Notes under the pieces: model-generated
Database searches by the model: none
What the model was told of the DNA's origin: nothing
What the model saw: only the letters and a program-made list of their open reading frames with translations
Made by a program: the position numbers and the translations under genes
In this document: in pieces, positions 25,332 to 35,067 of the stretch
Layout: each line of letters starts with the position of its first letter
Numbering within the stretch: the first letter of the stretch is position 1
Assembly (NCBI GenBank): GCA_900314535.1
Contig: OMVT01000006.1
Location: 62,001 to 126,000, forward strand
DNA length: 64,000 nt
DNA from: an uncultured Olsenella sp.
GTDB lineage: Bacteria > Actinomycetota > Coriobacteriia > Coriobacteriales > Atopobiaceae
Reading direction: 5' to 3'

Positions 25332-26618
25332 TTATGCGAGAGGCTTGATGACCTCCATGTCGCGCATGTAGGGGCGGAGCACCTCAGGCACCGTGATGGA
25401 GCCGTCGGCGTTCTGGTAGTTCTCCATGATGGCTGCCATCGTGCGGCCCACAGCGAGGCCGGAGCCATTGAGCGTATGGACAAGACGCGTGCCCTTGAAC
25501 TCGGACGGGTCGCGATACTTGATGTTGGCGCGGCGTGCCTGGAAGTCCCAGCAGTTCGAGCAGGAGGAGATCTCCTTGTAGTTGTTGTAGCTCGGCAGCC
25601 ACACCTCGAGGTCGTAGCACTTCGTGGCAGAGAAGCCGATGTCGCCCGTGCAGAGCGTGACCACATGGTACGGAAGGCCGAGGAGCTGCAGGCACCTCTC
25701 TGCCTCAGCAACCATGCTCTCGAGCTGGTTCATGGAATCCTCAGGCTTAGCGAACTTCACCATCTCGACCTTGTCGAACTCGTGGACACGGATGATGCCA
25801 CGCGTATCGCGGCCGGCAGAGCCTGCCTCCTCACGGAAGCACGGCGTGAATGCCGTATACCACAGCGGCAGGTCGGCACCGTCGAGCACCTCGTCGCGGT
25901 GGATGTTCGTGAGCATGACCTCAGCGGTCGGAATCAGGTACATGCCACCGCTCACGTGGTAGAGGTCCTCGTCGAACTTCGGGAGCTGGCCCGTGCCGAA
26001 GAGCGAATCATAGTTCGTGATGACAGGCGGCCACCACTCCTTGAAGCCGGCCTTCACGTGGGTATCGATGAAGAAGTTGATGAGGGCGCGCTCCATGAGG
26101 GCACCGGCGCCACCAAGAAGGTAGAAGCGCGTGCCTGCGAGCTTGATGCCACGGTCGAAGTCGATCATGCCCGTGGACGGGCCAAGATCCCAGTGGGCCT
26201 TCGGCTCGAAGTCGAACTTCGTCGGCTCGCCCCAGCGGCGCACCTCAGGGTTGTCGGAGTCGTCAACACCGTACGGCACGGACTCGTGCGGGATGTTCGG
26301 GATGGCAGCAACGAGGTCGAAGAGATCCTTCTCGACCTGGGTCCTGCGGTCGTTGAGGTCAGCGATGCGCTGCTTGTTGGCAGCGACCTCGGCCTTTGCA
26401 GCCTCAGCCTCGTCACGCTTGCCCTCGCGCATGAGCTCGCCGATCTTCTTCGAGACGGCATTGCGGTCTGCCTGCAGCTTCTCGACTTCGGCAATGACGG
26501 AACGGCGCTCCTCATCGAGCTCGAAGAAGCGCTCACGGTCCCAGTGGGCGTTCTGGCGCGACGCGCAGGACTTGTCCACCACATCTGGATTCTCTCTGAC
26601 GAACTTGATGTCAAGCAT
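25332..26618 (-). CDS. serS: Seryl-tRNA synthetase
   Basis: Charges all tRNA-Ser isoacceptors; homodimeric class II synthetase. 428 residues, normal length. The N-terminal long coiled-coil arm that contacts the tRNA variable arm spans about 30-105 (EEAEAAKAEVAANKQ-like pattern). Class II motif 2 (CFREEAGSAGRDTRGIIRVHEFDKVE) and motif 3 (NGSGLAVGRTMAAIMENYQ) are intact. AAGGAGAG precedes ATG 26618. Three tRNA-Ser genes lie within 10 kb. A perfect 18-bp palindrome 74 bases upstream is a candidate control site. Confidence 0.97.
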   Translation of the reverse strand: MLDIKFVRENPDVVDKSCASRQNAHWDRERFFELDEERRSVIAEVEKLQADRNAVSKKIGELMREGKRDEAEAAKAEVAANKQRIADLNDRRTQVEKDLFDLVAAIPNIPHESVPYGVDDSDNPEVRRWGEPTKFDFEPKAHWDLGPSTGMIDFDRGIKLAGTRFYLLGGAGALMERALINFFIDTHVKAGFKEWWPPVITNYDSLFGTGQLPKFDEDLYHVSGGMYLIPTAEVMLTNIHRDEVLDGADLPLWYTAFTPCFREEAGSAGRDTRGIIRVHEFDKVEMVKFAKPEDSMNQLESMVAEAERCLQLLGLPYHVVTLCTGDIGFSATKCYDLEVWLPSYNNYKEISSCSNCWDFQARRANIKYRDPSEFKGTRLVHTLNGSGLAVGRTMAAIMENYQNADGSITVPEVLRPYMRDMEVIKPLA

Positions 26619-26691
26619 CGACTGCTCTCCTTATCTCGGCCGGCCCTGGATTCATCTGGGCCCATCCGAGCTCGGCATGACCAACAATGGC

Positions 26692-26709
26692 CTCAAGTAT
26701 ATACTTGAG
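26692..26709. promoter_or_regulatory. Perfect 18-bp palindrome between serS and a small divergent gene
   Basis: CTCAAGTATATACTTGAG reads the same on both strands. TATACT within it, present on both strands by symmetry, could be the -10 of either divergent gene. No good -35 was found on either side, so it may instead be an operator overlapping start sites. Confidence 0.65.
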
Positions 26710-26746
26710 TGAGACTGCCGCGCATCCTGCTAAGAAAGGCGCAACA

Positions 26747-26935
26747 ATGATAGTGGATTTCTTCATGTGGCTCTTCACGACACGCACGGGCGTGCTGTGC
26801 CTCGTCGTAGGCGGAATACTCCTGTTCCTTCTCATCGCATTCATCCTCGAGCGCAAGACGAGGAAGCAGTACTACAACCACAAGAAGTCGGACGATGACT
26901 GGGATCTGTTCGACGACGAGGATGAAGACAAGTAG
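26747..26935 (+). CDS. Small single-span membrane protein
   Basis: 62 residues from ATG 26747 (AAAGG upstream). One transmembrane helix (about residues 14-33, LCLVVGGILLFLLIAFIL) followed by a basic stretch (ERKTRKQYYNHKK) and a highly acidic end (DDDWDLFDDEDEDK). The positive-inside rule puts the C-terminus in the cytoplasm. No family recognised. It is divergent from serS across the palindrome and has its own terminator, which supports it as a real gene. Confidence 0.65.
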   Translation: MIVDFFMWLFTTRTGVLCLVVGGILLFLLIAFILERKTRKQYYNHKKSDDDWDLFDDEDEDK

Positions 26936-26974
26936 ACAAGTAGGATTTCTGTCTTCTGCATGGACCGAGAGTGC

Positions 26975-27000
26975 AAGGGCTGCTCTGCAGCCCTTTTTTC
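26975..27000 (+). terminator. Terminator after the small membrane gene
   Basis: AAGGGCTG / CAGCCCTT stem with 5-base loop followed by TTTTTT. Confidence 0.88.
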
Positions 27001-27061
27001 TTTCTTCAGGAACGTTCGTCCCGGATCTGTACCGGCGAAATCCTCGCCGAGACAAGAAGAA

Positions 27062-27093
27062 AGCGTCCCTGCAGCCTCTGCCACAGGGACGCT
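27062..27093 (-). terminator. Hairpin after tRNA-Leu(CAG)
   Basis: A 10-bp perfect stem (AGCGTCCCTG / CAGGGACGCT) followed by TTCTTCTT on the minus strand. Confidence 0.7.
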
Positions 27094-27105
27094 CTTTCGA
27101 TTCGA

Positions 27106-27192
27106 TGGTGCGGGCGAAAGGACTTGAACCTTCATGAGGGAACCCTCATACGGACCTGAACCGTACGCGTCTGCCAATTCCGCCACGCCCGC
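27106..27192 (-). tRNA. tRNA-Leu(CAG)
   Basis: 87-nt class II tRNA with encoded CCA. GCGGGCG/CGCCCGC acceptor stem; anticodon loop TTCAGGT gives CAG (reads CUG); variable arm TGAGGGTTCCCTCA. Confidence 0.95.
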
Positions 27193-27202
27193 GTGCTGTG
27201 CA

Positions 27203-27232
27203 ATAATACATCCAAGCAGGCAGACGATGCAA
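27203..27232 (-). promoter_or_regulatory. Promoter of tRNA-Leu(CAG)
   Basis: On the minus strand, TTGCAT (27227-27232), an 18-base spacer and TATTAT (27203-27208), 11 bases before the tRNA. Confidence 0.6.
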
Positions 27233-27351
27233 GACGGAAGTTCATCTGTTTTTTATGGAGGGGAGCGTCTGCACCCCTTTCCGCGCTGGGGCTTCCGCTC
27301 TATATTCGCCTCCACACGGTATCAATGCACTCGAAACGAAAAGGTAGAGCC

Positions 27352-29127
27352 GTGCCGCTGACAGATCAGACACCCGAGCCCCCTGAGGGGACTTCTGCAT
27401 ACGCCCAGCCAAAGCCTGAGCCAGCGCTGCTTCTGGGCCGCTACCGCATTGTCGAGCAGTGCGGCACGGGCGGCTTCGGCCGCGTGCTTGTCTGCTGGGA
27501 TACGCGCCTGCAGCGCCGCGTTGCCATCAAGGTCATCCCCTTGCGCATGGGAGTCGACGAGGCAAGCGCCGAGACGACGATGAAGGAAGCGCTTGCCGAG
27601 GCACGCACTTCGAGCCTGCTTGCACATCCGAACATCGTGACCGTCTATGACTTCGAAAGCGACGACCACTACGCCTATCTTGTCATGGAATACGTCGACG
27701 GCCTCAATCTCGCACAGCTCCTGAAGCGTGTCGAGGGAGGGACCCTCACCTACGAGGAGTGCGCACATCTCCTCCAGTCCGTTGCCTCGGCTCTCGAGTT
27801 TGCCCACGAAAACGGGGTCCTGCACCTCGATATCAAGCCTTCGAACATCATGATCGACAGAAGAGGCCAAGTGAAGCTTGCAGACTTCGGCATGTCCACG
27901 CTTGCCTCTGCTGCAGGCTGGGGAGGCGCCCGTGGCGGCACCGTCGGCTTCATGCCGCCCGAGCAGATCCAGGGCATGCTCGTGGACGAGAGGACCGATA
28001 TCTTCTCTCTCGGTGTCGTCATCTGGCTTGCGCTCTGCGGCGAGAACCCGTTTCAGGCAGCCACCCCCGAAGAGTCGCTCAAGAAGATCTTCCGCGGAGC
28101 TGCCCCGTCGCTCACCGAGAACCATCTCGAGCTCGACCAGAACATAGAGCTTGTGCTTGAACGCACGCTCGAGCCCGACCCCACAAACCGCCTTGCCTCG
28201 GCAGAGCTCCTCTCGAAGAGGCTCGTGCCGCTCCTCGGCAGCCCGAAGGAAGGGCAGGAGTCTCTTGCCGCCCTGGTCCAGCAGGCAGAGGACGGCACCG
28301 AAGACGAAGAGACCTGGACCGAGCGCTACGTCGAGAAGACGCCCGCACGCGAGCGCTTCCCCTGGCTCGAAGGAGCGCTTGTGCGCACAGTGACAGCCCT
28401 CCTCGCAGGAGCGGTCCTCTGGCGCATCCTCCCCTGGGTCGTGCCCGCAGATACCGGCACGCTCGTGCTGCTGGCGCTGGCCGGGGCAGGAGCTGGAGCC
28501 GTGTGGCCGCCTTTAGGGAGCCTCGCTGTGCTTGGCGCCTTCGTCCTGGCGCTTGCAGAGACTGGCACAGGCGGGCTTTCCATGCTGGTGGCGCTTGGCA
28601 CTGCTGCCATCGGCTTTGCGTGGTGGTGGGCAGCAGGCAGGAAGCAGAAGCTCGCAGGCGCCTCGCTCCTTCTGGCTCCCGCCTTGGGGATCGGCTTCGG
28701 CTCTTCGGCCCTTGCAGGCTTTGCGCTGTCGCCTGGTGCAGCAGCCATAACAGCAGCGCTTGCAGGCCTCTTCGAGCGCTTCCTTCTTGCCGCCATTGCC
28801 ACAGGCTTTGCGCCGGAGGCGCTGCTTTCCCGTGCTGGCGCCTGGCTGTCGCTCCCCTCGTCCTGGATCCTTGTCTTCAGCTGGGGCGCAGCCGCTTCAG
28901 CCGCGAGCCTTTGTGCAAAGAGCGGAAGGCGGGGCCTTGAGATCTTCGGGCAGTGCCTCTGTGCTGGGCTTCTCGTTTTCTTTCAGGCTCTCTCTGCGCG
29001 GGTGGAGAATAGCGGCATATGGGCTGCTCCGGATATGACTGCCATCCTCATTGCGATATTCTTGAGTGTTGTTATGTGCATAATTTCGGTCCTCATGGGG
29101 CCTGAATCATATGGACCAGAAGGGTAG
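27352..29127 (+). CDS. Ser/Thr protein kinase with multi-span membrane tail
   Basis: Hanks-type kinase at the head of the wall-growth block. GTG 27352 is chosen (AAAGG, 7 bases); it gives 591 residues. The kinase domain is at 30-300: Gly-rich loop GTGGFGRV (38-45), Lys60, catalytic HLDIKPSN (158-165, Leu replacing the usual Arg of HRD) and DFG (178-180). Loss of that Arg suggests it may not need activation-loop phosphorylation. After a charged linker, residues from about 340 to the end form about eight hydrophobic segments rather than a single helix plus sensor. It may therefore respond to a membrane signal. It occupies the place of pknA in the fhaAB-pstP-rodA-pbpA-pknB cluster. Confidence 0.88.
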   Translation: MPLTDQTPEPPEGTSAYAQPKPEPALLLGRYRIVEQCGTGGFGRVLVCWDTRLQRRVAIKVIPLRMGVDEASAETTMKEALAEARTSSLLAHPNIVTVYDFESDDHYAYLVMEYVDGLNLAQLLKRVEGGTLTYEECAHLLQSVASALEFAHENGVLHLDIKPSNIMIDRRGQVKLADFGMSTLASAAGWGGARGGTVGFMPPEQIQGMLVDERTDIFSLGVVIWLALCGENPFQAATPEESLKKIFRGAAPSLTENHLELDQNIELVLERTLEPDPTNRLASAELLSKRLVPLLGSPKEGQESLAALVQQAEDGTEDEETWTERYVEKTPARERFPWLEGALVRTVTALLAGAVLWRILPWVVPADTGTLVLLALAGAGAGAVWPPLGSLAVLGAFVLALAETGTGGLSMLVALGTAAIGFAWWWAAGRKQKLAGASLLLAPALGIGFGSSALAGFALSPGAAAITAALAGLFERFLLAAIATGFAPEALLSRAGAWLSLPSSWILVFSWGAAASAASLCAKSGRRGLEIFGQCLCAGLLVFFQALSARVENSGIWAAPDMTAILIAIFLSVVMCIISVLMGPESYGPEG

Positions 29128-29136
29128 TAGCAAGCC

Positions 29137-30312
29137 ATGAACTTCCTGAACATCTTTGAAGAGCGTGTGAGCGCGATTTTCGATGCCACTCCTCAGGGCT
29201 ATACGGCCCCCTTCTCCTTCAAGAAGCTCGCGAAGCATGCAGCCCGCGAGATGGAAGACGAGACGTTCCTCATCAATGGCGCGAACACCGCTCCTGCCCT
29301 CTATACGATCCTTGTATCCTCCGATGATGACGCGGTCATGCGTCCGCTCTATGCGAACCTGACCGAGGAGATCTCCCAGTTCATCGAGGGCCAGGCTAAC
29401 AAGAAGGGCTATGTCTTCGTCGGCAAGCCCCTTGTCCGCTTCATGGTCGACCCCTCCCTCAAGAGCGGCAAGTTCTCCGTCTTCGCCGAGAACGTCGATG
29501 CCCGCACGCTCATGCGCCTGCGCGAGGAGGAGTCTGCCTTCATCGGCGGCATCGCACGCGTCGGCGGCGCCCATCCTGCCCCCATCGCAGAGGCGCCTCA
29601 GGCATCGGTTGCCCAGGGCGCTTCCCAGGCAGACCGCAGGAAGGCCGTGAAGAGCAGGCCACGCATGGCAACACCGCTTGCAACGCCGGCATCTGCCATC
29701 TCCCCTGACGATTCCTCGATGCAGGGCCTCGACGTGATGCCCGTCTCCTCCGATCTCGACCTTTCCGCCTCTGCCGCTCCTGTCCCCATCATGCAGGAGC
29801 CGTTCCCCGAGGCAAGGCGCATTCCGCCCCAGATGCCCGCATCTGCCGCACACGTCGCTGCTCCCGCACCGCGCAGGGCAGCATCTGCTGCAGCGGCAAG
29901 CGCTGCAGCCGCAGCCCCTGCTGTGGATGAGCCGAAGACGATGCTCCGTCCGCAGGTCGCCGCAACGCCGCTCGTGAATGCCCGCGCCGCAGCTCCTGTC
30001 ACGGTGCAGCCGCCTGCGCCGACGCAGCCGAGCTGCACCCTCATCGACACCCAGAGCGGCAGGACCTATACCGCCTATGCACCTGAGTGCCCGATCGGCC
30101 GCGAGCGCAACTCCGGCGGCATCGTGCTCAGGGATCCGAATGTCTCCCGCCACCACGCCCGCCTCACGTATGACGGAACGCAGTGGCACATCACCGATCT
30201 CAACTCGACAAACGGCACGCTCGTGAACGATATGGATATCCAGACGTGCGCGCTCCATACCGGCGATGTCATAACCATCGGCCTTGTGAATCTCACGTTC
30301 AGGGAGGGCTAG
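29137..30312 (+). CDS. FHA-domain protein with N-terminal DUF3662 (FhaA-like)
   Basis: Phosphothreonine-binding adaptor. Residues 1-125 match the DUF3662 domain of actinobacterial FhaA (FEERVSAIFD start). A disordered Ala/Pro-rich linker follows (about 130-300), then a C-terminal FHA domain (about 305-391) with GRERNSGG, the core VSRHHARLTYDG and NSTNGTLVND. In mycobacteria FhaA binds phosphorylated MviN-type proteins and peptidoglycan regulators; the same role here is inference. The next gene starts at the base after its stop. Confidence 0.92.
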   Translation: MNFLNIFEERVSAIFDATPQGYTAPFSFKKLAKHAAREMEDETFLINGANTAPALYTILVSSDDDAVMRPLYANLTEEISQFIEGQANKKGYVFVGKPLVRFMVDPSLKSGKFSVFAENVDARTLMRLREEESAFIGGIARVGGAHPAPIAEAPQASVAQGASQADRRKAVKSRPRMATPLATPASAISPDDSSMQGLDVMPVSSDLDLSASAAPVPIMQEPFPEARRIPPQMPASAAHVAAPAPRRAASAAAASAAAAAPAVDEPKTMLRPQVAATPLVNARAAAPVTVQPPAPTQPSCTLIDTQSGRTYTAYAPECPIGRERNSGGIVLRDPNVSRHHARLTYDGTQWHITDLNSTNGTLVNDMDIQTCALHTGDVITIGLVNLTFREG

Positions 30313-30726
30313 ATGATCGACCTCATCCTGTTCTTCGGGCGCATCCTGCTGGTGGTGCTTCTGTACCTGTTCCTGTTCGCAGCCATGCGCTCGGGCATCG
30401 GCCTCGTACGCGGCCAGCGCACCGACGCAGCCATCTGGAGCGTCGACGTGGAGAAGGGCGCCAAGAGCCTGCGCGGCCTTTCCGTCGATATCCTGGGACC
30501 GGTCGTCGTCGGCCGCTCTCCTTCCTCCGATATCGTGATCGACGAGCCCTTCGTCTCCTCCACGCATGCCCGTTTCTCCCTCCAGGGACCGGCACTCGTG
30601 CTCGAGGACCTTGGCTCGACGAACGGCACCCTCGTCAATGGCAAGCTCATAGACCAGCCGGTCACCCTGCGCGACGGGGATGAGGTGCAGATCGGCGATA
30701 CGATCCTCAAGGTCGGACGTCGATGA
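30313..30726 (+). CDS. Membrane-anchored FHA-domain protein (FhaB-like)
   Basis: 137 residues: one N-terminal transmembrane helix (about 3-24, LILFFGRILLVVLLYLFLF) and a cytoplasmic FHA domain with VVVGRSPSSDIVIDE, SSTHARFSL and GSTNGTLVNG. Docks phosphorylated kinases or phosphatase at the membrane; in mycobacteria the homologue FhaB/FipA supports division. GGGAGGG precedes the ATG. Its stop overlaps the phosphatase start as ATGA. Confidence 0.93.
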   Translation: MIDLILFFGRILLVVLLYLFLFAAMRSGIGLVRGQRTDAAIWSVDVEKGAKSLRGLSVDILGPVVVGRSPSSDIVIDEPFVSSTHARFSLQGPALVLEDLGSTNGTLVNGKLIDQPVTLRDGDEVQIGDTILKVGRR

Positions 30727-32051
30727 GGCTTCCTTTCTCGAAAAAGCAGCAGGCAGACACCAGCGAGGAGCGCAGGCCCGAGCCAGCTCCTGCACCAGGA
30801 CATGAGTCTTTGCCTGTCAAGGACAGGATGGATGCCGATGTGGTCACAGGCCACAGCGCTCGTCTCTCCTGGGGCTCCCGCTCCGATGTGGGCCTTGTCC
30901 GCGGCCACAACGAGGATTCCTTCCTCGTGCAGGACCCGGTCTTTGCCGTCTGCGACGGCGTCGGCGGCCATGCCGCAGGCGAGGTCGCCTCGGCCATAGC
31001 AGTCCGCACGATCTCGCAGCTTGCCCCCGATACCGCAGACGATGCACGTCTCGGTGCTGCCGTCGAGGAGGCAAACTCTGCCATCATCTCTGCTGCCCAG
31101 TCGGGACAGGGCAGGGACGGCATGGGCTGCACGGCTTCCGCTGTCGTGATCGACGGCAGCCGCATGGCCGTGGCGCATGTCGGCGACTCCCGTGTCTATC
31201 TCCTGAGCGGCGGCGTCCTTGTGCGCATCACGCACGACCACAGCTATGTGGAGGAGCTTGTCGATGCCGGAGAGATCACGGCAGACGAGGCAAGAGTCCA
31301 TCCTTCCCGCTCCATCATCACGCGTGCCCTCGGCTCGGACCCCGACATGTATGCAGACCACTTCACGCTCGATGTCCATGCGGGAGACCGCATCATCATC
31401 TGCTCCGATGGCCTCTCATCCATGGTGCCCGATGCCAAGATCGAATCTGTTGCCATCTCCTGCGCAACGCCGCAGGCAGCAGCCGACACCCTTGTCTCTG
31501 CAGCCCTCGAAGGCGGTGGCCACGACAACGTCACGGTCATCGTTGTCGACGTGGAGGACGACGGGACAGCGGCACGCCATGCCAAGATCAGGAAGCGCCA
31601 GGCGCTCGTCTGGGTCATCGTGCTTGCCATCCTCTTCGGCCTTGGCGCCTTCATCGGCGTGAACATCGTCGACTCTTCGTGGTATCTCGGCAACAACGGC
31701 GGGACTGTCGGCATCTACCAGGGCATCGATGCCCAGATACTGAACGTGCCGCTGTCGCATCTCGTCGAGACGACCTCGGTCGAGGTCGATGACCTCCCCC
31801 AGGCTGTCCAGTCCCAGCTTGCCCAGGGCGGCATTCGCATGGAGTCCGAGGAGCAGGCCCTCTCTGCCGTGAATTCCTACCACGAGCAGATTGACGCAGA
31901 GAAGACAAGCGCTGCAGCCGTCGCCTCCGACGTGAAGTCCTCGACGACCGGCACGGCGCAGGAGAGCACGTCTGCTGACACGAACGCATCCCAGGACACA
32001 TCCACGACAGACACGGCACAGAGCAGCACACAGGAAGGGCAGGGTGAGTAG
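30723..32051 (+). CDS. PP2C-family Ser/Thr phosphatase (PstP-like) with Ser/Thr-rich outer tail
   Basis: Metal-dependent phosphatase that reverses phosphorylation by the two kinases of the block. 442 residues. Catalytic domain at 45-275 with [44 protein letters not shown] and [14 protein letters not shown] transmembrane helix follows (about 288-308, [19 protein letters not shown]), then an extracellular segment of about 80 residues and a final 45 residues dominated by Ser, Thr, Asp and Ala. In mycobacterial PstP the outer part is shorter. An extra hydrophilic N-terminal 45 residues precede the domain. Confidence 0.93.
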   Translation: MRLPFSKKQQADTSEERRPEPAPAPGHESLPVKDRMDADVVTGHSARLSWGSRSDVGLVRGHNEDSFLVQDPVFAVCDGVGGHAAGEVASAIAVRTISQLAPDTADDARLGAAVEEANSAIISAAQSGQGRDGMGCTASAVVIDGSRMAVAHVGDSRVYLLSGGVLVRITHDHSYVEELVDAGEITADEARVHPSRSIITRALGSDPDMYADHFTLDVHAGDRIIICSDGLSSMVPDAKIESVAISCATPQAAADTLVSAALEGGGHDNVTVIVVDVEDDGTAARHAKIRKRQALVWVIVLAILFGLGAFIGVNIVDSSWYLGNNGGTVGIYQGIDAQILNVPLSHLVETTSVEVDDLPQAVQSQLAQGGIRMESEEQALSAVNSYHEQIDAEKTSAAAVASDVKSSTTGTAQESTSADTNASQDTSTTDTAQSSTQEGQGE

Positions 32052-32053
32052 CC

Positions 32054-34921
32054 ATGGCATACCAGAGGAGCAAACAGGGCGGCAGCCGCCGCACGACCGA
32101 GCTGCTTCTTCTCATCGCAGCTGCGATACCGGTCACCCTCATCTATGCGATGTATGTCATGAACACGGGAACCGAGCTTACGGCAAGCTCGCTCTCCATC
32201 CCCATCGGCCTCTTCGCTGCCTTTGCCGTCGCTCATATCGCTGTGAGGAAGCTCGCTCCAGGCGCAGACCCGGTGATTCTGCCGATCGTCTTCCTGCTTT
32301 CGGGCATAGGCATAACGTTCGTGCAGCGCTTGGCGCCTGATGCAGCGACAGGACAGGTCGTCTGGCTCTTTCTCTCCGTCATCGCCATGATCTTGGTCCT
32401 CTTCTTCGTGAAGGGCATCGACGATCTGGCTCAATACAAGTTCACCTTCGGCATCGCAGGCGTCGTCCTGCTGCTCCTGCCCATGGTCATCGGCACGGAA
32501 CACTATGGATCCAAGCTCTGGATCGAATTCGGCGGCTTCTCGTTCCAGCCGGGCGAAATCGCAAAGGTCCTGCTTGTCATCTTCCTTGCCTGCTACCTGG
32601 CAGAGAACAGGGAGCTTCTCTCCGCCTCCACGCGCAAGCTCGGACCTCTGGCCCTCCCCCAGCCAAGGATGCTTGCCCCGGTCTTTGCGATGTGGGGGCT
32701 CAGCCTTCTTGTCGTCATCTTCGAGCGCGACCTCGGCAGCGCCCTTCTCTTCTTCGTGATCTTTGTCGTCATGCTCTATGTGGCGACAGGACGCCTCTCC
32801 TTCGTCCTCATCTCGTTCGTGCTGCTCGCAATCGGCGCGGTCTTCTGCTACCACTTCTTCGACCATGTCCAGGTCCGTGTCGTCATCTGGCTCGACCCCT
32901 GGTCGGATGCGCAGGGCACGGGCTACCAGATCGTGCAGTCGCTCTACTCGCTTGCTGACGGCGGCCTGGTGGGCACCGGCATCGGCCGCGGTCTTGCCGA
33001 CTACGTGCCTATCGTCGAATCTGACTTCATCTTCTCTGCTATCGGCGAGGAGATGGGCCTGCTTGGCGCTTCCGCCATCCTCATCTCCTTCATGCTCCTT
33101 GCAGTCCGCGGCTATGCCACGGCAGCACGTGCAAAGTCCGATGTCGCAGGATTCATGGCAGTCGGCCTTACGACGGCCATCTCGTTCCAGGCATTCCTGA
33201 TCGTCGCAGGCGTCACGAAGTTCCTGCCCATGACGGGCGTGACGCTGCCGTTCATGAGCCAGGGCGGCTCTTCCCTCCTCTCCAGCTTCATCGCTGTCGG
33301 CCTTCTTCTCAAGTGCGGCGACGAGGCGACAGGACGCGAGCAGGAGATGACATCGCTCACGACGTCCCAGACGCCTGTCGTCGACGGCAATGCGGCACAT
33401 GCCTCTGCCGTCGTGCAGGGCAGCCATGCCCGTGGCCGCTTCAAGCTCCAGACGGCTGAGTCGGGCGTCCTCGGACGTGTTGCCCTCGGCAAGCGCCTCA
33501 CAGCGCTCATCACGGTCTTCACGCTCCTCTTTGCCGCGCTCATCGGCAACCTCACCTATATCCAGGTCGTCAAGGCAGAGACCATCCAGTCGATGCCTTC
33601 GAACAACCACACGATCGCAAAGAGCTCGCATGTGCAGCGCGGAGCGATCATGACAAGCGACGGCGTGACCTTGGCCGAAAGCATCCAGCAGTCCGACGGC
33701 ACCTATGTCCGTACCTATCCGAACGGCAACCTCGCAATCCACACGGTCGGCTACCTCTCGACGCAGTATGGCTCGACCGGCATCGAATCCTCGATGAACG
33801 AGACGCTCACAGGCCACAAGGACTACTCGACCTGGCAGTCTGCCCTCTACTCCCTGGCAGGCGTCTCGCAGGCAGGGTCCTCGGTCGTCCTTACCATCAA
33901 CTCGCAGATGCAGGAGATCTGCGAGGAGGCGCTTGACGGCTGGACCGGCGCAGTCGTGCTCCTCGATCCTTCGACCGGCAAGGTCCTGGCATCGGCCTCC
34001 TCCCCGACCTATACCTACGACGAGGTCGGCGACCAGCTGAGCTCTGGCGGAAGCGCCCTCGTGAACCGCGCGACGAACTCGCTCTATGCACCAGGCTCGA
34101 CCTTCAAGGTCGTCACACTCTCGGCTGCGCTCGATACGGGCGCCTATTCGCTCACCGACATGATCGATGCTGAGTCCTCGATCGATATCGGCGGCGCGGC
34201 GGTCACGAACTTCAACAACAACAATTACGGCACGATCACGCTGAAGCGCGCTCTGTCGATGTCTTCGAACGTTGCCTTCGGCCAGGTCGGCGCCAAGGTC
34301 GGCTCTGCGAATCTCGTGAGCTATGCGAACGCCTTCGGCTACGGCACGCAGATCGGCCAGGACTTCTATACCGTCGCCTCCCTCATGCCCGATCCGAAAG
34401 AGATGACGGAATGGGAGACGGCATGGGCAGCCTGCGGCCAGCCTGTCGGCGAGCACGCAAGCCCGGCAGGACCCCAGACCACGGTCATGCAGAACGCTGT
34501 CGTCGCAGCCACCATCGCCAACGGCGGCGTCGCGATGAACCCCTACATCGTCGATCACATCCTCTCTCCTGAGGGCGTCACCACGACGACGACCCAGCCG
34601 CGCTCGCTCGGCCAGCCCATCTCCTCTGCGACGGCATCCGAAGTCGCAGAAGCGATGCTCGGCGTCGTGGATGACGGCTACACCGCAGCAGGTGCCCGCG
34701 TCTCCGGCGTCAAGGTTGCCGGCAAGACCGGCACGGCCGAGGTCGGCGGCAATGTCTACAATTCGCTCTTCATCGGCTTTGCTCCCTACGACTCTCCGAC
34801 GCTGGCGATCTCCATCTGCCTCGAAGGAGACGGCTCGAACATCGAGGGCTCTGCAGCCAAGATGGCAGGTTCCATCATCAGGCAGTGCCTCCAGGTCCAG
34901 GCAGAAGGGAGCGCATCATGA
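32054..34921 (+). CDS. SEDS glycosyltransferase fused to class B penicillin-binding protein
   Basis: One 955-residue protein combining peptidoglycan polymerase and transpeptidase. Residues 15-430 form a RodA/FtsW-type domain of about ten membrane helices with the family motifs [50 protein letters not shown] and [18 protein letters not shown]. After a linker (430-475), another helix (about 480-500) leads into a PBP: Ser682 in STFK, SSN at 737-739 and KTG at 891-893. In most actinobacteria these are two neighbouring genes, rodA and pbpA; the frame is continuous with no frameshift, so the fusion is genuine. It starts 3 bp after the phosphatase. Confidence 0.95.
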   Translation: MAYQRSKQGGSRRTTELLLLIAAAIPVTLIYAMYVMNTGTELTASSLSIPIGLFAAFAVAHIAVRKLAPGADPVILPIVFLLSGIGITFVQRLAPDAATGQVVWLFLSVIAMILVLFFVKGIDDLAQYKFTFGIAGVVLLLLPMVIGTEHYGSKLWIEFGGFSFQPGEIAKVLLVIFLACYLAENRELLSASTRKLGPLALPQPRMLAPVFAMWGLSLLVVIFERDLGSALLFFVIFVVMLYVATGRLSFVLISFVLLAIGAVFCYHFFDHVQVRVVIWLDPWSDAQGTGYQIVQSLYSLADGGLVGTGIGRGLADYVPIVESDFIFSAIGEEMGLLGASAILISFMLLAVRGYATAARAKSDVAGFMAVGLTTAISFQAFLIVAGVTKFLPMTGVTLPFMSQGGSSLLSSFIAVGLLLKCGDEATGREQEMTSLTTSQTPVVDGNAAHASAVVQGSHARGRFKLQTAESGVLGRVALGKRLTALITVFTLLFAALIGNLTYIQVVKAETIQSMPSNNHTIAKSSHVQRGAIMTSDGVTLAESIQQSDGTYVRTYPNGNLAIHTVGYLSTQYGSTGIESSMNETLTGHKDYSTWQSALYSLAGVSQAGSSVVLTINSQMQEICEEALDGWTGAVVLLDPSTGKVLASASSPTYTYDEVGDQLSSGGSALVNRATNSLYAPGSTFKVVTLSAALDTGAYSLTDMIDAESSIDIGGAAVTNFNNNNYGTITLKRALSMSSNVAFGQVGAKVGSANLVSYANAFGYGTQIGQDFYTVASLMPDPKEMTEWETAWAACGQPVGEHASPAGPQTTVMQNAVVAATIANGGVAMNPYIVDHILSPEGVTTTTTQPRSLGQPISSATASEVAEAMLGVVDDGYTAAGARVSGVKVAGKTGTAEVGGNVYNSLFIGFAPYDSPTLAISICLEGDGSNIEGSAAKMAGSIIRQCLQVQAEGSAS

Positions 34922-35067
34922 GGAAGCTGGCCTGTGCCTTCCCCCGATGCTTCCGGGGCCGAGGCACGATAACCGGGAGCCTTTCCCGATCCGGTCCGCA
35001 GGAAGAGGCACATCTTCCTGCATCCGGCACTGACAGAATCACCGCTCGAAGCATTTAGGGGTCATAT

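Noticed and set aside
31877-34558. 893-codon minus-strand frame opposite the SEDS-PBP gene
   Set aside because: Antisense shadow of a gene with full motif support; its translation has no recognisable domain.
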